DNA of 58,335 nt. Origin: Sulfurirhabdus autotrophica. Lineage in GTDB: Bacteria > Pseudomonadota > Gammaproteobacteria > Burkholderiales > SMCO01. The notes under the pieces are model-generated. The model did no database searches. It had not been told where the DNA came from and saw nothing but the letters and a program-made list of their open reading frames with translations. The stretch lies in contig NZ_SMCO01000020.1 of the NCBI RefSeq assembly GCF_004346685.1, positions 1 through 58,335 on the forward strand, read 5' to 3'. Shown here in pieces: positions 34,011 through 42,915 of the stretch (the first letter of the stretch is position 1; each line of letters opens with the position of its first letter). A program made the position numbers and the translations under genes.

Positions 34011-35059
34011 TGCAAAATACCGTTTTAGTGGTGGGCGCTGGCCCAACAGGCTTATCTGCTGCCGCGGGCGTTGCGTCCATAGGTAAAAAGGTTGTGCTGG
34101 TTGAGAAAGAAACTGTATTAGGCGGTGCGCCAATATTATCTGGTTACGCCAAACTGGTACCTTCCGGTGAGTGGGCAAAAGATGCGATCGGTCGTATGGT
34201 TAAGCGCGTTGAAGACGATGCAAATATCACGATTCATAAAGGCGTGAAAGTTGCCAAGCTGGAAGGTGAGGCGGGTAACTTTACCGCGACTCTTTCTAAT
34301 GGCGAGATTGTTCAGGCTGGCGCAGTTATTCTTGGTACAGGATTCACTCACTTTGATTCAATCAACAAGCCAGAGTGGGGTTTTGGTACTTATGAAGACG
34401 TTGTGACCACAACCCAGATGGAGCAGATGGTTTCAGCTGGAAAGATTGCTTGCCCGTCAGATGGTCGTGTGCCAGAACGTGTAGCGATTTTATTGTGTGT
34501 TGGTTCGCGTGATCGTCAAATCGGTCGTGAATGGTGCTCCAAGATTTGCTGTACTGTTTCTACCAATCTGGCCATGGAAATCAAGGAACTTTCACCAACA
34601 ACCGATGTGTTTATCTACTACATGGATATTCGTACTTTTGGTTTGTATGAAGACAAGTTCTACTGGAAATCCCAGGAAGAATTCAAGACTAAATTTGTCA
34701 AGGCGCGTATCGCTGAAGTGACAAAGTCAGCTGATGGTCGTTTGCTGGTGAAAGGCGAAGATACTTTGGTTAAGCGTCCTATTGTGATTCCAATGGATAT
34801 CGTGGTGCACGCAATTGGTATGGATCCAAACGAAGAAAATCCAGAAATCTCAAAAGTATTTGGTGTTGGTTTGGAAAAACACGGGTTTATCGATAAGGGT
34901 GAACAGTACACCAGCAGCTTCAGCAGCACCCGCGCAGGTGTCTATGTGGGTGGTTCTGCATTAGGCCCTGAAGATATCGACACCAGCATTTCCCACGGCT
35001 TGGCAATGGCCATGCGTGCAGTTGGTGATTTGAATGCTTTGGTTCAAAAAGCAGCCTAA
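34010..35059 (+). CDS. hdrA: sHdrA, FAD subunit
   Basis: 349 residues. The Rossmann FAD-binding motif VVGAGPTGLSAAAGVASIGKK lies at the N-terminus; four cysteines (LLCVGSRDRQ ... WCSKICC, about 160-185) can hold a [4Fe-4S] cluster; FAD-contacting segments follow in the C-terminal third. It is about half the length of methanogen HdrA, lacking its ferredoxin extensions, as is usual for sHdr. Start TAATG is coupled to hdrB1; the 3' end overlaps the next gene by 26 bases. Confidence 0.93.
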   Translation: MQNTVLVVGAGPTGLSAAAGVASIGKKVVLVEKETVLGGAPILSGYAKLVPSGEWAKDAIGRMVKRVEDDANITIHKGVKVAKLEGEAGNFTATLSNGEIVQAGAVILGTGFTHFDSINKPEWGFGTYEDVVTTTQMEQMVSAGKIACPSDGRVPERVAILLCVGSRDRQIGREWCSKICCTVSTNLAMEIKELSPTTDVFIYYMDIRTFGLYEDKFYWKSQEEFKTKFVKARIAEVTKSADGRLLVKGEDTLVKRPIVIPMDIVVHAIGMDPNEENPEISKVFGVGLEKHGFIDKGEQYTSSFSSTRAGVYVGGSALGPEDIDTSISHGLAMAMRAVGDLNALVQKAA

Positions 35060-35915
35060 AGACGTTCAGGTAATAGAGCGGGACTTAATTGTTCCGGCAG
35101 AACTGACTCTGCCGTTTGATGCAAACTTGTTTCAGCAGCATTTTTCTAATTTAAAGCATGTTGCGGAACAAGACGCTGGATTGGATGCATATATTTCAAG
35201 CATGCAATCCAAACAGAAACTGTATGCGGAAAGCTTGAATGAAGCTGCGATTGATAGTTTGAGTCTGGAAAAAATCGAAGTTTTGCTAGAGTTAGTATTT
35301 ACAGCAAGGCGACGGGTATATCCCGTATTGCAAAAAATGGGTGAGCAGCAATCTGTTTTATTGATTAAAACGCTGTTGTATGGAAATGGAATGCTGCTGG
35401 AACGTATGCAGTCATTTACCGAAGCGCTGCCAGTTGATGAAGGAGCTGATAAAGCTGGACAGAAATTGGCCGCCAAAATCAAGCGAGCTGCCTTTGATTT
35501 TGCAGCAGAAATGCTGCATTACACTGATCCAGTCAAGTATCCCTTGATGTCGCGATGGGTGTGGGATCAATCGACGGTGAGTGGTGCCTTGCGCGAATTC
35601 ATTCGGGGTAATGACCATATGGCAGAAGTGCCGCTAGGTAATAGTCCTGAAATGTTTGAAGGCGCACGCAAGTGGCTGGCAGAGCAAGTAGCGGAGCAAG
35701 GTATTTATAAAGATGTGCCGTTCTGGGTGGATATGGTGCTTGCAGATGCTTATTCCACTTACTTCCGCTCAATGGCAGAAGGGATGCTGAGTGCGGATTT
35801 CGGACGCAGTGGTGGGCCGGAAGAATACGTGAAGAAATTTCTCGGAATTGATACGATGCGTCGCAGTGGACGAACACGCGTCAAAAAAGATTCAGAAGTG
35901 CAAGTAACAAACTGA
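35034..35915 (+). CDS. sHdr-operon conserved protein of unknown function
   Basis: 293 residues, the hyp gene always found between hdrA and hdrC2 in sHdr operons. No cysteines and no known domain were recognised. It is predicted to be mostly alpha-helical and soluble (QSVLLIKTLLYGNGMLLERMQSF and similar helices). It starts inside hdrA, so translation is coupled. The constant position suggests a structural or assembly role in the complex, which is inference from family context. Confidence 0.85.
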   Translation: MLWFKKQPKDVQVIERDLIVPAELTLPFDANLFQQHFSNLKHVAEQDAGLDAYISSMQSKQKLYAESLNEAAIDSLSLEKIEVLLELVFTARRRVYPVLQKMGEQQSVLLIKTLLYGNGMLLERMQSFTEALPVDEGADKAGQKLAAKIKRAAFDFAAEMLHYTDPVKYPLMSRWVWDQSTVSGALREFIRGNDHMAEVPLGNSPEMFEGARKWLAEQVAEQGIYKDVPFWVDMVLADAYSTYFRSMAEGMLSADFGRSGGPEEYVKKFLGIDTMRRSGRTRVKKDSEVQVTN

Positions 35916-35973
35916 CAATGAATGACTACAGGACTGTGCTGGCAACAGGACTGAAATTAATTGGAGAGAATAG

Positions 35974-36744
35974 ATGGCTATTCATGAAAAAACACTCATC
36001 GACGCGGATCGTTTAATCACTAGCGACAAGCTGGTAGTAGATGGTGTGGATGTTTCAGGTCACTGGAACACGATGATCCTTCCGCGTACGCTGACGGATT
36101 ACGATGATGATTTTGAAGCTAAAATTCAGACCTACGATGGTGCTGAAAATGTACATCGCTGCTGGCAGTGTGGATCTTGCACAAACTCTTGCACCATGTA
36201 TGCGCAAAATACAGACTTTAATCCACGTTACTGGATCTATCTCACTCGTTTGGGACTAAAAGATGAAATTCTGAAAGACAAAGATATTATCTGGCAGTGC
36301 GTTTCTTGCAACAAATGTACAAATATTTGTCCCAAAGATGTCCGACCTGAAGGTGTGATGAAAGCTTTGGCGCACTGGATAGAAGAGGAAGGCTTTGGGC
36401 CCAAATCAAATTCAACCATTTTTGATGAAGAATTTGCGCGTCAGTGTCTGGATCGTGGTCGCATAGAAGATTCTGAAGTGATGTCCAATTTCTTTAAGAA
36501 CACCAAGCAGGATATCGTGCAAATGGCTTTGCATGGCTGGTTAGGTATCTTTGTAGCACGTATGAACAAATGGACTGAGCTGAAAAAAGGGAATATTGGT
36601 AAATTCCTGGCACGTGTGCCAATCATGCACCCTATCCATATGGGATTGTCGATGGTGATCAAGCCTAAAACCAAATCGTGGGGTCGTACCGGTGAAGTGT
36701 TAAGGCAGTATGTGAAAGAGCAAAAGGAGATGGCGCATGGCTAA
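35974..36744 (+). CDS. hdrC2: sHdrC2, iron-sulfur subunit
   Basis: 256 residues with two classical [4Fe-4S] motifs: C63, C66, C69, C73 (RCWQCGSCTNSC) and C109, C112, C115, C119 (QCVSCNKCTNICP). It starts behind TTGGAGAG. It resembles true HdrC more closely than HdrC1 does and forms a pair with HdrB2; the two genes overlap by eight bases. Expected to carry electrons within the cytoplasmic sHdr complex. Confidence 0.93.
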   Translation: MAIHEKTLIDADRLITSDKLVVDGVDVSGHWNTMILPRTLTDYDDDFEAKIQTYDGAENVHRCWQCGSCTNSCTMYAQNTDFNPRYWIYLTRLGLKDEILKDKDIIWQCVSCNKCTNICPKDVRPEGVMKALAHWIEEEGFGPKSNSTIFDEEFARQCLDRGRIEDSEVMSNFFKNTKQDIVQMALHGWLGIFVARMNKWTELKKGNIGKFLARVPIMHPIHMGLSMVIKPKTKSWGRTGEVLRQYVKEQKEMAHG

Positions 36745-37648
36745 AGTTGCATACTATCCAGGTTGCGCCCTGGAAGGTTCAGGCGGTCCGTATGATCGAT
36801 CCACACGTGTTTTGGTAAAGAGTTTGGGCCTGGAGATGGAAACACTTCAGGACTGGAATTGCTGTGGAGCGATGGAAGTCAAGAACGTTCATCCTATGCT
36901 GCAAACCTATATGTCTGCTCGGAATATGGCGATTGCCAGTGAGCAGATGGGTTATGATACGGTGATGGCGCCTTGCAATGGTTGCTACCACAATCTTAAG
37001 AAAGCAGAGTATGAGCTGGCTACTTCTGAAGATTCCCTCAAGACTGTGCAGGATTTAGCTAAAAAAGCCGATGATCCAGTTTACAAAGGTGATGTCAGGA
37101 CGGTTCACTTGCTAGAGTGGCTCATGGAAGAATTGGGAACGGAAGGTATCAAACAGAAGATTTCCAAGTCCTTGAATGGTATCAAGGTCGCAAATTATTA
37201 CGGTTGCATGTATACCCGACCACGCCAGATATTCCCGGAGAAAGATCAGGGGCCTGGCTCTGAATCCAGCTATAAGCCGCACTTCATGGATGATTTGCTG
37301 GCAGCAGCAGGTGCCGTGAATGTAGACTATCCACTGAAAACTGCATGTTGTGGCGGTGCACACACGTTGTCAGATTCTGATACTTCTACACAACTGGTGC
37401 TGAATTTATTGCAGGCAGCAGAAGATGCAGGTGCGGAAGTGATTGCTACAGAATGCCCAACCTGCCACTCCGGTCTGGAAATGCATCAGGTTCGTGCAGA
37501 AACAGAATTTGGCATCAAGACAGATGTAAAGATTGTATACTTCACTCAATTGCTGGGTCTCGCGATGGGTTTGTCAGCTCGTAAATTGGGTATCCATGAA
37601 AATGTCAGTGATTCTCTGGATTTTCTAAGCGACAAAGGCGTATTGTAA
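36737..37648 (+). CDS. hdrB2: sHdrB2, CCG-domain catalytic subunit
   Basis: 303 residues with two complete CCG motifs: C10, C42-C43, C80, C83 and C157, C204-C205, C240, C243 (YYPGC, NCCGAM, APCNGC; YYGCMY, ACCGGAH, ECPTC). In HdrB these bind two noncubane [4Fe-4S] clusters that act on disulfides. It is the probable site where the LbpA-bound sulfur species is processed. The start overlaps hdrC2. A hairpin follows before lbpA1. Confidence 0.94.
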   Translation: MAKVAYYPGCALEGSGGPYDRSTRVLVKSLGLEMETLQDWNCCGAMEVKNVHPMLQTYMSARNMAIASEQMGYDTVMAPCNGCYHNLKKAEYELATSEDSLKTVQDLAKKADDPVYKGDVRTVHLLEWLMEELGTEGIKQKISKSLNGIKVANYYGCMYTRPRQIFPEKDQGPGSESSYKPHFMDDLLAAAGAVNVDYPLKTACCGGAHTLSDSDTSTQLVLNLLQAAEDAGAEVIATECPTCHSGLEMHQVRAETEFGIKTDVKIVYFTQLLGLAMGLSARKLGIHENVSDSLDFLSDKGVL

Positions 37649-37658
37649 TTGAATCGCA

Positions 37659-37697
37659 GAAAACACGAAGTATGCCTAGTTGCTTCTTCGTGTTTTC
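37659..37697 (+). terminator. Hairpin between hdrB2 and lbpA1
   Basis: GAAAACACGAAG and CTTCGTGTTTTC pair across a 15-base loop, followed only by a mixed run. It may terminate, attenuate or protect the hdr message rather than stop it fully, because lbpA1 follows 39 bases later without a visible promoter. Confidence 0.5.
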
Positions 37698-37735
37698 CGA
37701 TGTTTTATCCTGTAATAAAACAAAGTGCATAATCA

Positions 37736-38182
37736 ATGGAATGTAACGGCTGCGAGTTTCGACCAGAGTTGTACTATGATGATCAATATCAGATCTGGGT
37801 CAGACGTGAAGAAGACGGTACCTTTACAATAGGTATGACAGATATCTCGCAAAGTATTGCAGGCAAAATTCTCCATGTGAGAGTGCGCAAGCCCGGTACG
37901 CTGCGTCCGAATGGCAAGCCGGTTGCGACGATTGAAAGTGGAAAATGGGCAGGCCCTGTACCAAATGTGTTTGATTGTGTCATAGTAGAGGCCAACCATA
38001 CTGTACTGGAAGATCCTAATTTGCTGAATATCGAACCTTACGAAGCGTGGATTGCACGGGTTAAACCATCTGGGTCTATTGAAGATTCATTGTCGGTTTT
38101 AGTGTCAGGGGACGTTGCGCAAGCTGGATATTGCGAGCGCACTCAACGTGACGATATTCATTGCGAAAGAGGAGCAAGGTAA
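37736..38182 (+). CDS. lbpA1: LbpA1, lipoate-binding protein of the sHdr pathway
   Basis: A 148-residue GcvH-like protein with a lipoyl domain. The lipoylated lysine is K70 in ESGKWAGP. The N-terminus has the signature GCEFRPELYYDDQYQIWVRR, close to LbpA2. The C-terminal tail after residue 120 differs from LbpA2 and ends CERTQRDDIHCERGAR. LbpA proteins carry sulfur intermediates for sHdr and are not part of glycine cleavage. The stop overlaps the dsrE3 start (TAATG). Confidence 0.9.
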   Translation: MECNGCEFRPELYYDDQYQIWVRREEDGTFTIGMTDISQSIAGKILHVRVRKPGTLRPNGKPVATIESGKWAGPVPNVFDCVIVEANHTVLEDPNLLNIEPYEAWIARVKPSGSIEDSLSVLVSGDVAQAGYCERTQRDDIHCERGAR

Positions 38183-38577
38183 TGGGAGAAGAACATTACC
38201 TGGATAACGATGAAAAATCAGTTGTTATCGTTATGACCAGTGGCCCATCAACCGCTCACCGTTGTGCTACCCCGTTTTACATTGGCTCGATCCTGGCTTC
38301 CATGGATTCGGATGTCAGCGTTTTCTTCACAATGGAAGGCGCGCTTTTGGCTAAAAAAGGCGTCGCTGATAATTTGACTGCCATGAAAGGTGGCAAGACA
38401 ATTTTAGAATTTATTCGCGACGCGAAGATTGCTGGTGTAAAATTTCACTTATGCAAACCGGCCATGCCAGGTTACGAAATAGAAGTTGACGATGTCATTC
38501 CAGAAATAAATGAAATCTCCAATGCAAGTAAATTGGCAGATTTGATTTTAAGTTGTGATAAGGCATTGTTTTTCTAA
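38182..38577 (+). CDS. dsrE3: DsrE3-type sulfurtransferase
   Basis: 131 residues from ATG 38182, behind AGGAG. It has a DsrE-like fold with VVIVMTSGPSTAHRC and the likely reactive cysteine C91 in FHLCKPAMPGYEI; C28 is a second. It sits between the two lbpA genes, so it may pass sulfur directly to LbpA, which is inference. Its TAATG overlap makes its translation depend on lbpA1. Confidence 0.85.
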   Translation: MGEEHYLDNDEKSVVIVMTSGPSTAHRCATPFYIGSILASMDSDVSVFFTMEGALLAKKGVADNLTAMKGGKTILEFIRDAKIAGVKFHLCKPAMPGYEIEVDDVIPEINEISNASKLADLILSCDKALFF

Positions 38578-38645
38578 ATATGTTGGGCATTTGCTTTTTA
38601 CGGGCGTTGGCCTACACTTAATTTTTGATCGAGGAGAAATAAAAA

Positions 38646-39083
38646 ATGGCAACAGTACGTGGGTGTAACCTTCCTGATGACCTGTTCTATAACGTTGACA
38701 ATAATGTCTGGGCACGCCGCGAAGGTGATGGCACGCTGACCATTGGTATGACTGCCTATGCATGCTCACTGGCTGGCGAAATTGTTTCTTACACCCCTAA
38801 AAAAGTGGGTAAATCAATTGATCAAAACAAATCCGTAACCACGGTTGAGTCTGGCAAGTGGGTAGGCCCGGTTAAGGCACCTGTAGCGGGTGAAATTCTG
38901 GCTATCAACGATGCCGTTGCTGCAAAGCCTGGCAGCATCAATGCTGATCCTTATGCTAGTGGCTGGCTGGTGAAGCTGAAGCCTTCAAACTGGGAGGGCG
39001 AGTCTGCCGGTCTGGTTACTGGTGGTGCTGTTGCTACAGCATTTGAAGCGAAAATGAATGCTGACGGTTTTGGCGGTTGTTAA
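38646..39083 (+). CDS. lbpA2: LbpA2, lipoate-binding protein of the sHdr pathway
   Basis: A 145-residue GcvH-like lipoyl protein with K71 in ESGKWVGP. It shares with LbpA1 the N-terminal pattern GCNLPDDLFYN...VWARREGDGTLTIGMT. It ends in GFGGC, with an extra terminal cysteine absent from ordinary GcvH. A good GAGGAG site precedes ATG 38646. A stem-loop at 39128-39151 follows, separating it from lipS1. Confidence 0.92.
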   Translation: MATVRGCNLPDDLFYNVDNNVWARREGDGTLTIGMTAYACSLAGEIVSYTPKKVGKSIDQNKSVTTVESGKWVGPVKAPVAGEILAINDAVAAKPGSINADPYASGWLVKLKPSNWEGESAGLVTGGAVATAFEAKMNADGFGGC

Positions 39084-39127
39084 TATCGTTTTAATTAGTG
39101 GTGACGCAGTCTGACAGGTTGTACGAG

Positions 39128-39151
39128 TAGGGGCGATTCATATCGCCCCTA
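39128..39151 (+). terminator. Hairpin between lbpA2 and lipS1
   Basis: TAGGGGCGAT-TCAT-ATCGCCCCTA, a ten-base-pair stem. The downstream run (TTACATTC) is only weakly T-rich, so partial readthrough into the lipoate genes is likely. Confidence 0.6.
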
Positions 39152-39215
39152 TTACATTCACCAAATGAAAACACCACTGCAAGCAGGGTGAATAGTAGGA
39201 AATAGCGGAAACTCT

Positions 39216-40394
39216 ATGCATAGTTGGCAATCAGTTGTAGAACAAGTTGAACCATTGGAAGGCATTGTCCTCGATGCGGGCTTGGTAACCGATATGCAAG
39301 AGCGTTATATAGGCTTGCATGGTGAAAGGGTGGGGCGAGTTAATTTTTATACGCCGACATTCAAAGCTTACTCGTCTTCTGAAATAGCCGGTTGTGGCAA
39401 AAGTGCCTGGCCTGCAGTTTCAATTACCGGCGGGGATTGCAAGTTGCAGTGCGATCACTGTAAAGCGAAGATTCTTGAGCCGATGATCCCGGCACGCACG
39501 CCTGAAGAATTATGGCGTGTCGTAAATGATCAGATTTCAAGTGGTGCCCAAGGGATGTTGTTGACAGGCGGTTCTAACCACCGCAACGAAGTTGAGTATA
39601 ACGACTATTACGCGACGATTCGTCGTATCAAAGATACTTTCCCTACCTTTAAGATTGCCATGCACACAGCATTGGTCGACATGGATATTGCTCGTCGCAT
39701 GGAAGATTGCGGCATTGATGCAGCCATGATGGACGTGATTGGTTCTCAGGACACGATTACGCAAGTTTATCATTTGAAGCGGAATGTGGATGATTTTGAG
39801 CGAACGCTGGAGTATCTGGTTTCTACCAACATGAAGGTAGTGCCACATATAGTGCTTGGCCTGCATTACGGCAAGCTGCTGGGCGAGTGGAATGCGCTGG
39901 AAATTATTCAGCGCCACAAGCCTACTGCAGTGGTGCTGGTGGTAGTGATGCCATTCTACGCACCAGAAAACCGCCCTTTTGTCACGCCAGATAGTGCAGA
40001 AGTAGGACGTTTTTTCATGGATGCGCGTGTTGCATTGCCTGACATCCCGATTTTATTGGGTTGTGCACGCCCGACAGGTCGCGCCAAAATGGAAATTGAC
40101 AGCTATGCCGTGATGGCAGGATTGAATGGGATTGCCCATCCTGCCGATGGCATGGTTGAGTTGGCAGCCCGGCTTGAACGTGATGTTCGGGTGACGCCAG
40201 CTTGCTGTTCAATTGCGATTGGTGATGAAGTGATGGCGATAGAAACGGAAGATGCCGGTTTGCAAATTGACATACAACGCATCATTGAAATGGAACGTAC
40301 ACGTAAAGCAACGCCCTCAGTCAGTTCGGGGGGGTTGTCAGGCATTAAGGTTGTGACTTCTGGTATTTCTGCAGGCGGAGGTTGCTGTAGTTAA
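39216..40394 (+). CDS. lipS1: LipS1-type radical SAM lipoyl synthase component
   Basis: A 392-residue radical SAM protein with the cluster motif C75-x3-C-x2-C82 (GDCKLQCDHC). A GG motif (LLTGGSNHRN) and barrel segments follow, and the tail ends GGGCCS. In the recently described alternative lipoate assembly, LipS1 and LipS2 together insert two sulfurs into octanoyl groups, replacing LipA. I assign it as LipS1 from gene order (next to lbpA, before the ligase). Which of the two sulfurs it inserts cannot be told from sequence. Confidence 0.85.
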   Translation: MHSWQSVVEQVEPLEGIVLDAGLVTDMQERYIGLHGERVGRVNFYTPTFKAYSSSEIAGCGKSAWPAVSITGGDCKLQCDHCKAKILEPMIPARTPEELWRVVNDQISSGAQGMLLTGGSNHRNEVEYNDYYATIRRIKDTFPTFKIAMHTALVDMDIARRMEDCGIDAAMMDVIGSQDTITQVYHLKRNVDDFERTLEYLVSTNMKVVPHIVLGLHYGKLLGEWNALEIIQRHKPTAVVLVVVMPFYAPENRPFVTPDSAEVGRFFMDARVALPDIPILLGCARPTGRAKMEIDSYAVMAGLNGIAHPADGMVELAARLERDVRVTPACCSIAIGDEVMAIETEDAGLQIDIQRIIEMERTRKATPSVSSGGLSGIKVVTSGISAGGGCCS

Positions 40395-40524
40395 TTCGCA
40401 GCACTTATTTCAACGGATATACATATTGTTGAAATGTTGAATTTTGATTCAGGTGTGATTCATCCTGTGGATAGTTCGAAATTTATAATCGTTGTTGCCC
40501 AAGCGGCGTACGTGCTTTATTTAT

Positions 40525-41619
40525 ATGAATAAAATTTGGCGAACGATTGATACTGGCCTGCTCCCTGCAGCAGAGAATATGGCGCTTAATCGCGCTTTGC
40601 TGGAAGCACGTCAGGCGAATGAAATTCCCAATACGTTGCGGTTTTTGCGGTTTAAACCTTGCGCGTTATTGGGTTTTCATCAAAGTGCAGAACAGGAATT
40701 AAACCTGGATTACTGTGCAGATAATGATATAGATATTCAACGCCGCATTACTGGCGGCGGTGCGATTTACTTTGATGAAACACAAATAGGCTGGGAGCTG
40801 TATCTTAACAAGCATGATTTAGGTACGGCGGATATGACCCAGATTTCCCGCCGAATTTGTGAAGCCGCAGCTAAGGGTATTAGTGCATTAGGTGTTGATG
40901 CGCAGTATCGCCCACGAAATGACATCGAAGTGAATGGCAAAAAAATATCAGGGACCGGCGGCGCATTTGATGGTGATGCCTTGATGTACCAAGGCACGTT
41001 GCTGATCCAGTTTGATGTAGAAAAAATGTTACGCGTACTGCGTATTCCGGCAGAAAAGTTATCCGATAAAGCTATCGCATCTGCTAGGGATCGGGTTGCA
41101 AACTTGGCGGATTTACTGGGAAAAACGCCAGAAATGGCAGAAGTAAAGGTGAAATTGGCAGACGCATTTGCACAGGAATTTAATGTCACGTTTGAATCAG
41201 GTGAATTGTCGGAAATTGAGCAAGCACGTTATGAAGTAGCGTTGGCTGAAATTGACCACCCTGACTGGGTAAATATGTTGTCTAAACCAGTTTCGGACAT
41301 GCCATTAGTTGAAGCGGTACAGAAATTTTCGGGTGGACTGCTTAGAGTGCGTGTTGCGTTTGACCGGAAAATGCAGCGAATTAAGCAGGTGTGGTTCACG
41401 GGGGATGTGTTTGTCAGTCCCAAGCGTATCATTGCCGATCTGGAATCAGCCTTGCGTGATACGCATGCTGAACAGCTGGAACAGAAAGTGAATGATTTTT
41501 TTGCTCAGAGAAAAGTGGATATGTTGACGCTAATGCCAGCCGATTTTATTGCCGTAATAACATTGGCGCTTGATTCAGCAGAAACAACTGAACCAATAGG
41601 GCAAACAGACGCAACGTAA
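40525..41619 (+). CDS. slpl(AB): sLpl(AB)-type lipoate:protein ligase
   Basis: 364 residues from ATG 40525. The catalytic domain has RRITGGGAIYFD (73-84) and the lysine region NGKKISGTGG (138-146), the classic LplA motifs. The C-terminal third (VRVAFDRKMQRIKQVWFTGDVF and on) is an LplB-like accessory domain fused in one chain. It attaches octanoate or lipoate to the LbpA lysines. It lies between lipS1 and lipT in the lipoate block. Confidence 0.88.
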   Translation: MNKIWRTIDTGLLPAAENMALNRALLEARQANEIPNTLRFLRFKPCALLGFHQSAEQELNLDYCADNDIDIQRRITGGGAIYFDETQIGWELYLNKHDLGTADMTQISRRICEAAAKGISALGVDAQYRPRNDIEVNGKKISGTGGAFDGDALMYQGTLLIQFDVEKMLRVLRIPAEKLSDKAIASARDRVANLADLLGKTPEMAEVKVKLADAFAQEFNVTFESGELSEIEQARYEVALAEIDHPDWVNMLSKPVSDMPLVEAVQKFSGGLLRVRVAFDRKMQRIKQVWFTGDVFVSPKRIIADLESALRDTHAEQLEQKVNDFFAQRKVDMLTLMPADFIAVITLALDSAETTEPIGQTDAT

Positions 41620-41682
41620 TTAGTTTTCTCCAATTTTGGAATGATGTAGTTTGCAATAGCGAAATAAGCTGGGAATACTGGA

Positions 41683-42750
41683 TTGGTTAAGAAGGTTGAT
41701 GTTCTGATTATTGGGCTGGGCCCCGCGGGTGGCGCAGCAGCTGTTGCCGCAGCGCGAGAAGGTTTGTCCGTGCTGGTAATCGATCGTCGCAAGGAAGTCG
41801 GTTTGCCGGTGCAATGCGCTGAGTTCATCCCTTTACCTATGGGTAAATATGCCCAGTCTGAAGGGGTGATATTTCAGCGTATCACCGGAATGAAAAGCTT
41901 GCTTCCTTCAGGTGCAGTGGAAGAAACAGAATTTCCTGGGTTGATGATAGACAGGGCTGCCTTTGATCAGGCGCTGGCGAATGAAGCTGCACGAAATGGT
42001 GCCGTGTTGCAATTAGAGAGTCGATTGGTTAGGCTGGATGCAGCAGAATCCCGAGCATGGATCAAAACTGCACTTGCAGAAGAAGAAATTGAATATCGCG
42101 TATTGATTGCTGCCGATGGGCCTCATTCTACTGTTGCAGAATCGCTGGGTTTGCCTGAACTGGATATAGTGCATACACGTCAGTACACAGTGCCACTGAA
42201 ACAGGCATATGAGGATACGGATATTTGGCTGTCTGATGCATTCCCGGGTGGATATGGCTGGCTATTTCCCAAAGGGAAGTTTGCAAATTTGGGATTGGGT
42301 GCTGACAAGCATTTTACTGCTGATCTTAAAACGCCACTGGATGCACTGCACAGTCAGCTAGTTGCGGAAGGTCGTGTAGGCGAAGAGATATCTTACCGCA
42401 CGGGTGGCGCTATACCTGTGGGCGGGCTACGTGAACAACTGGTAGTGGGAAATATCATGCTGACGGGTGACGCAGCAGGGCTGACGCACCCAATTACAGG
42501 CGCAGGTATTTCAGCTGGGGTAGTATCAGGAGAACGTGCTGGACAAGCGGCTGCAGCTTGGTTGAATGGTCAGGACAAAAAAGCGTTTGCCGATTTCGAA
42601 GAAGATATTCGTGACCAGTTTGAAACGACATTGAAACGAGCAGTTGAAAGAAGACAATGGTTGAATCAGCACTGGAAAAGTGAAGAAGCGCAAAAAGATG
42701 CAATGCACCGAAAAGGGTGGATCGCATTTCCGGAATATTTTAGTGTTTAA
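41683..42750 (+). CDS. lipT: LipT-like FAD-dependent oxidoreductase
   Basis: A 355-residue geranylgeranyl-reductase-like flavoprotein: N-terminal FAD motif VDVLIIGLGPAGGAAAVAAA, IDRAAFDQALANEA, and the late FAD motif LTGDAAGLTHPITGAG. TTG 41683 is the only start that keeps the full Rossmann strand, since a stop lies six codons upstream and no ATG or GTG precedes the motif. In sHdr-linked lipoate clusters this gene is called lipT and is proposed to provide reducing power; that role is from published context, not visible here. Confidence 0.82.
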   Translation: MVKKVDVLIIGLGPAGGAAAVAAAREGLSVLVIDRRKEVGLPVQCAEFIPLPMGKYAQSEGVIFQRITGMKSLLPSGAVEETEFPGLMIDRAAFDQALANEAARNGAVLQLESRLVRLDAAESRAWIKTALAEEEIEYRVLIAADGPHSTVAESLGLPELDIVHTRQYTVPLKQAYEDTDIWLSDAFPGGYGWLFPKGKFANLGLGADKHFTADLKTPLDALHSQLVAEGRVGEEISYRTGGAIPVGGLREQLVVGNIMLTGDAAGLTHPITGAGISAGVVSGERAGQAAAAWLNGQDKKAFADFEEDIRDQFETTLKRAVERRQWLNQHWKSEEAQKDAMHRKGWIAFPEYFSV

Positions 42751-42915
42751 TGAAGTGAAATACTCACAGGGTTTTAAAAAGCTGAATGCAAAATAGCAAG
42801 TTATAAGGGCATTTTTTTGCACAATATAGCGGGCAAATTAAAAAGTTATATCAGCGATGCTTTGGTAACACTGTGGTAAATTCTGTAGAACTTGGCCTTG
42901 AATTAGGAGAGAAAA

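Noticed and set aside
37736-39083. lbpA1 and lbpA2 as glycine cleavage H proteins.
   Set aside because: No gcvT or gcvP is near, and the N-terminal GC...LYY/LFY...VWARR pattern together with the sHdr context matches LbpA rather than GcvH.
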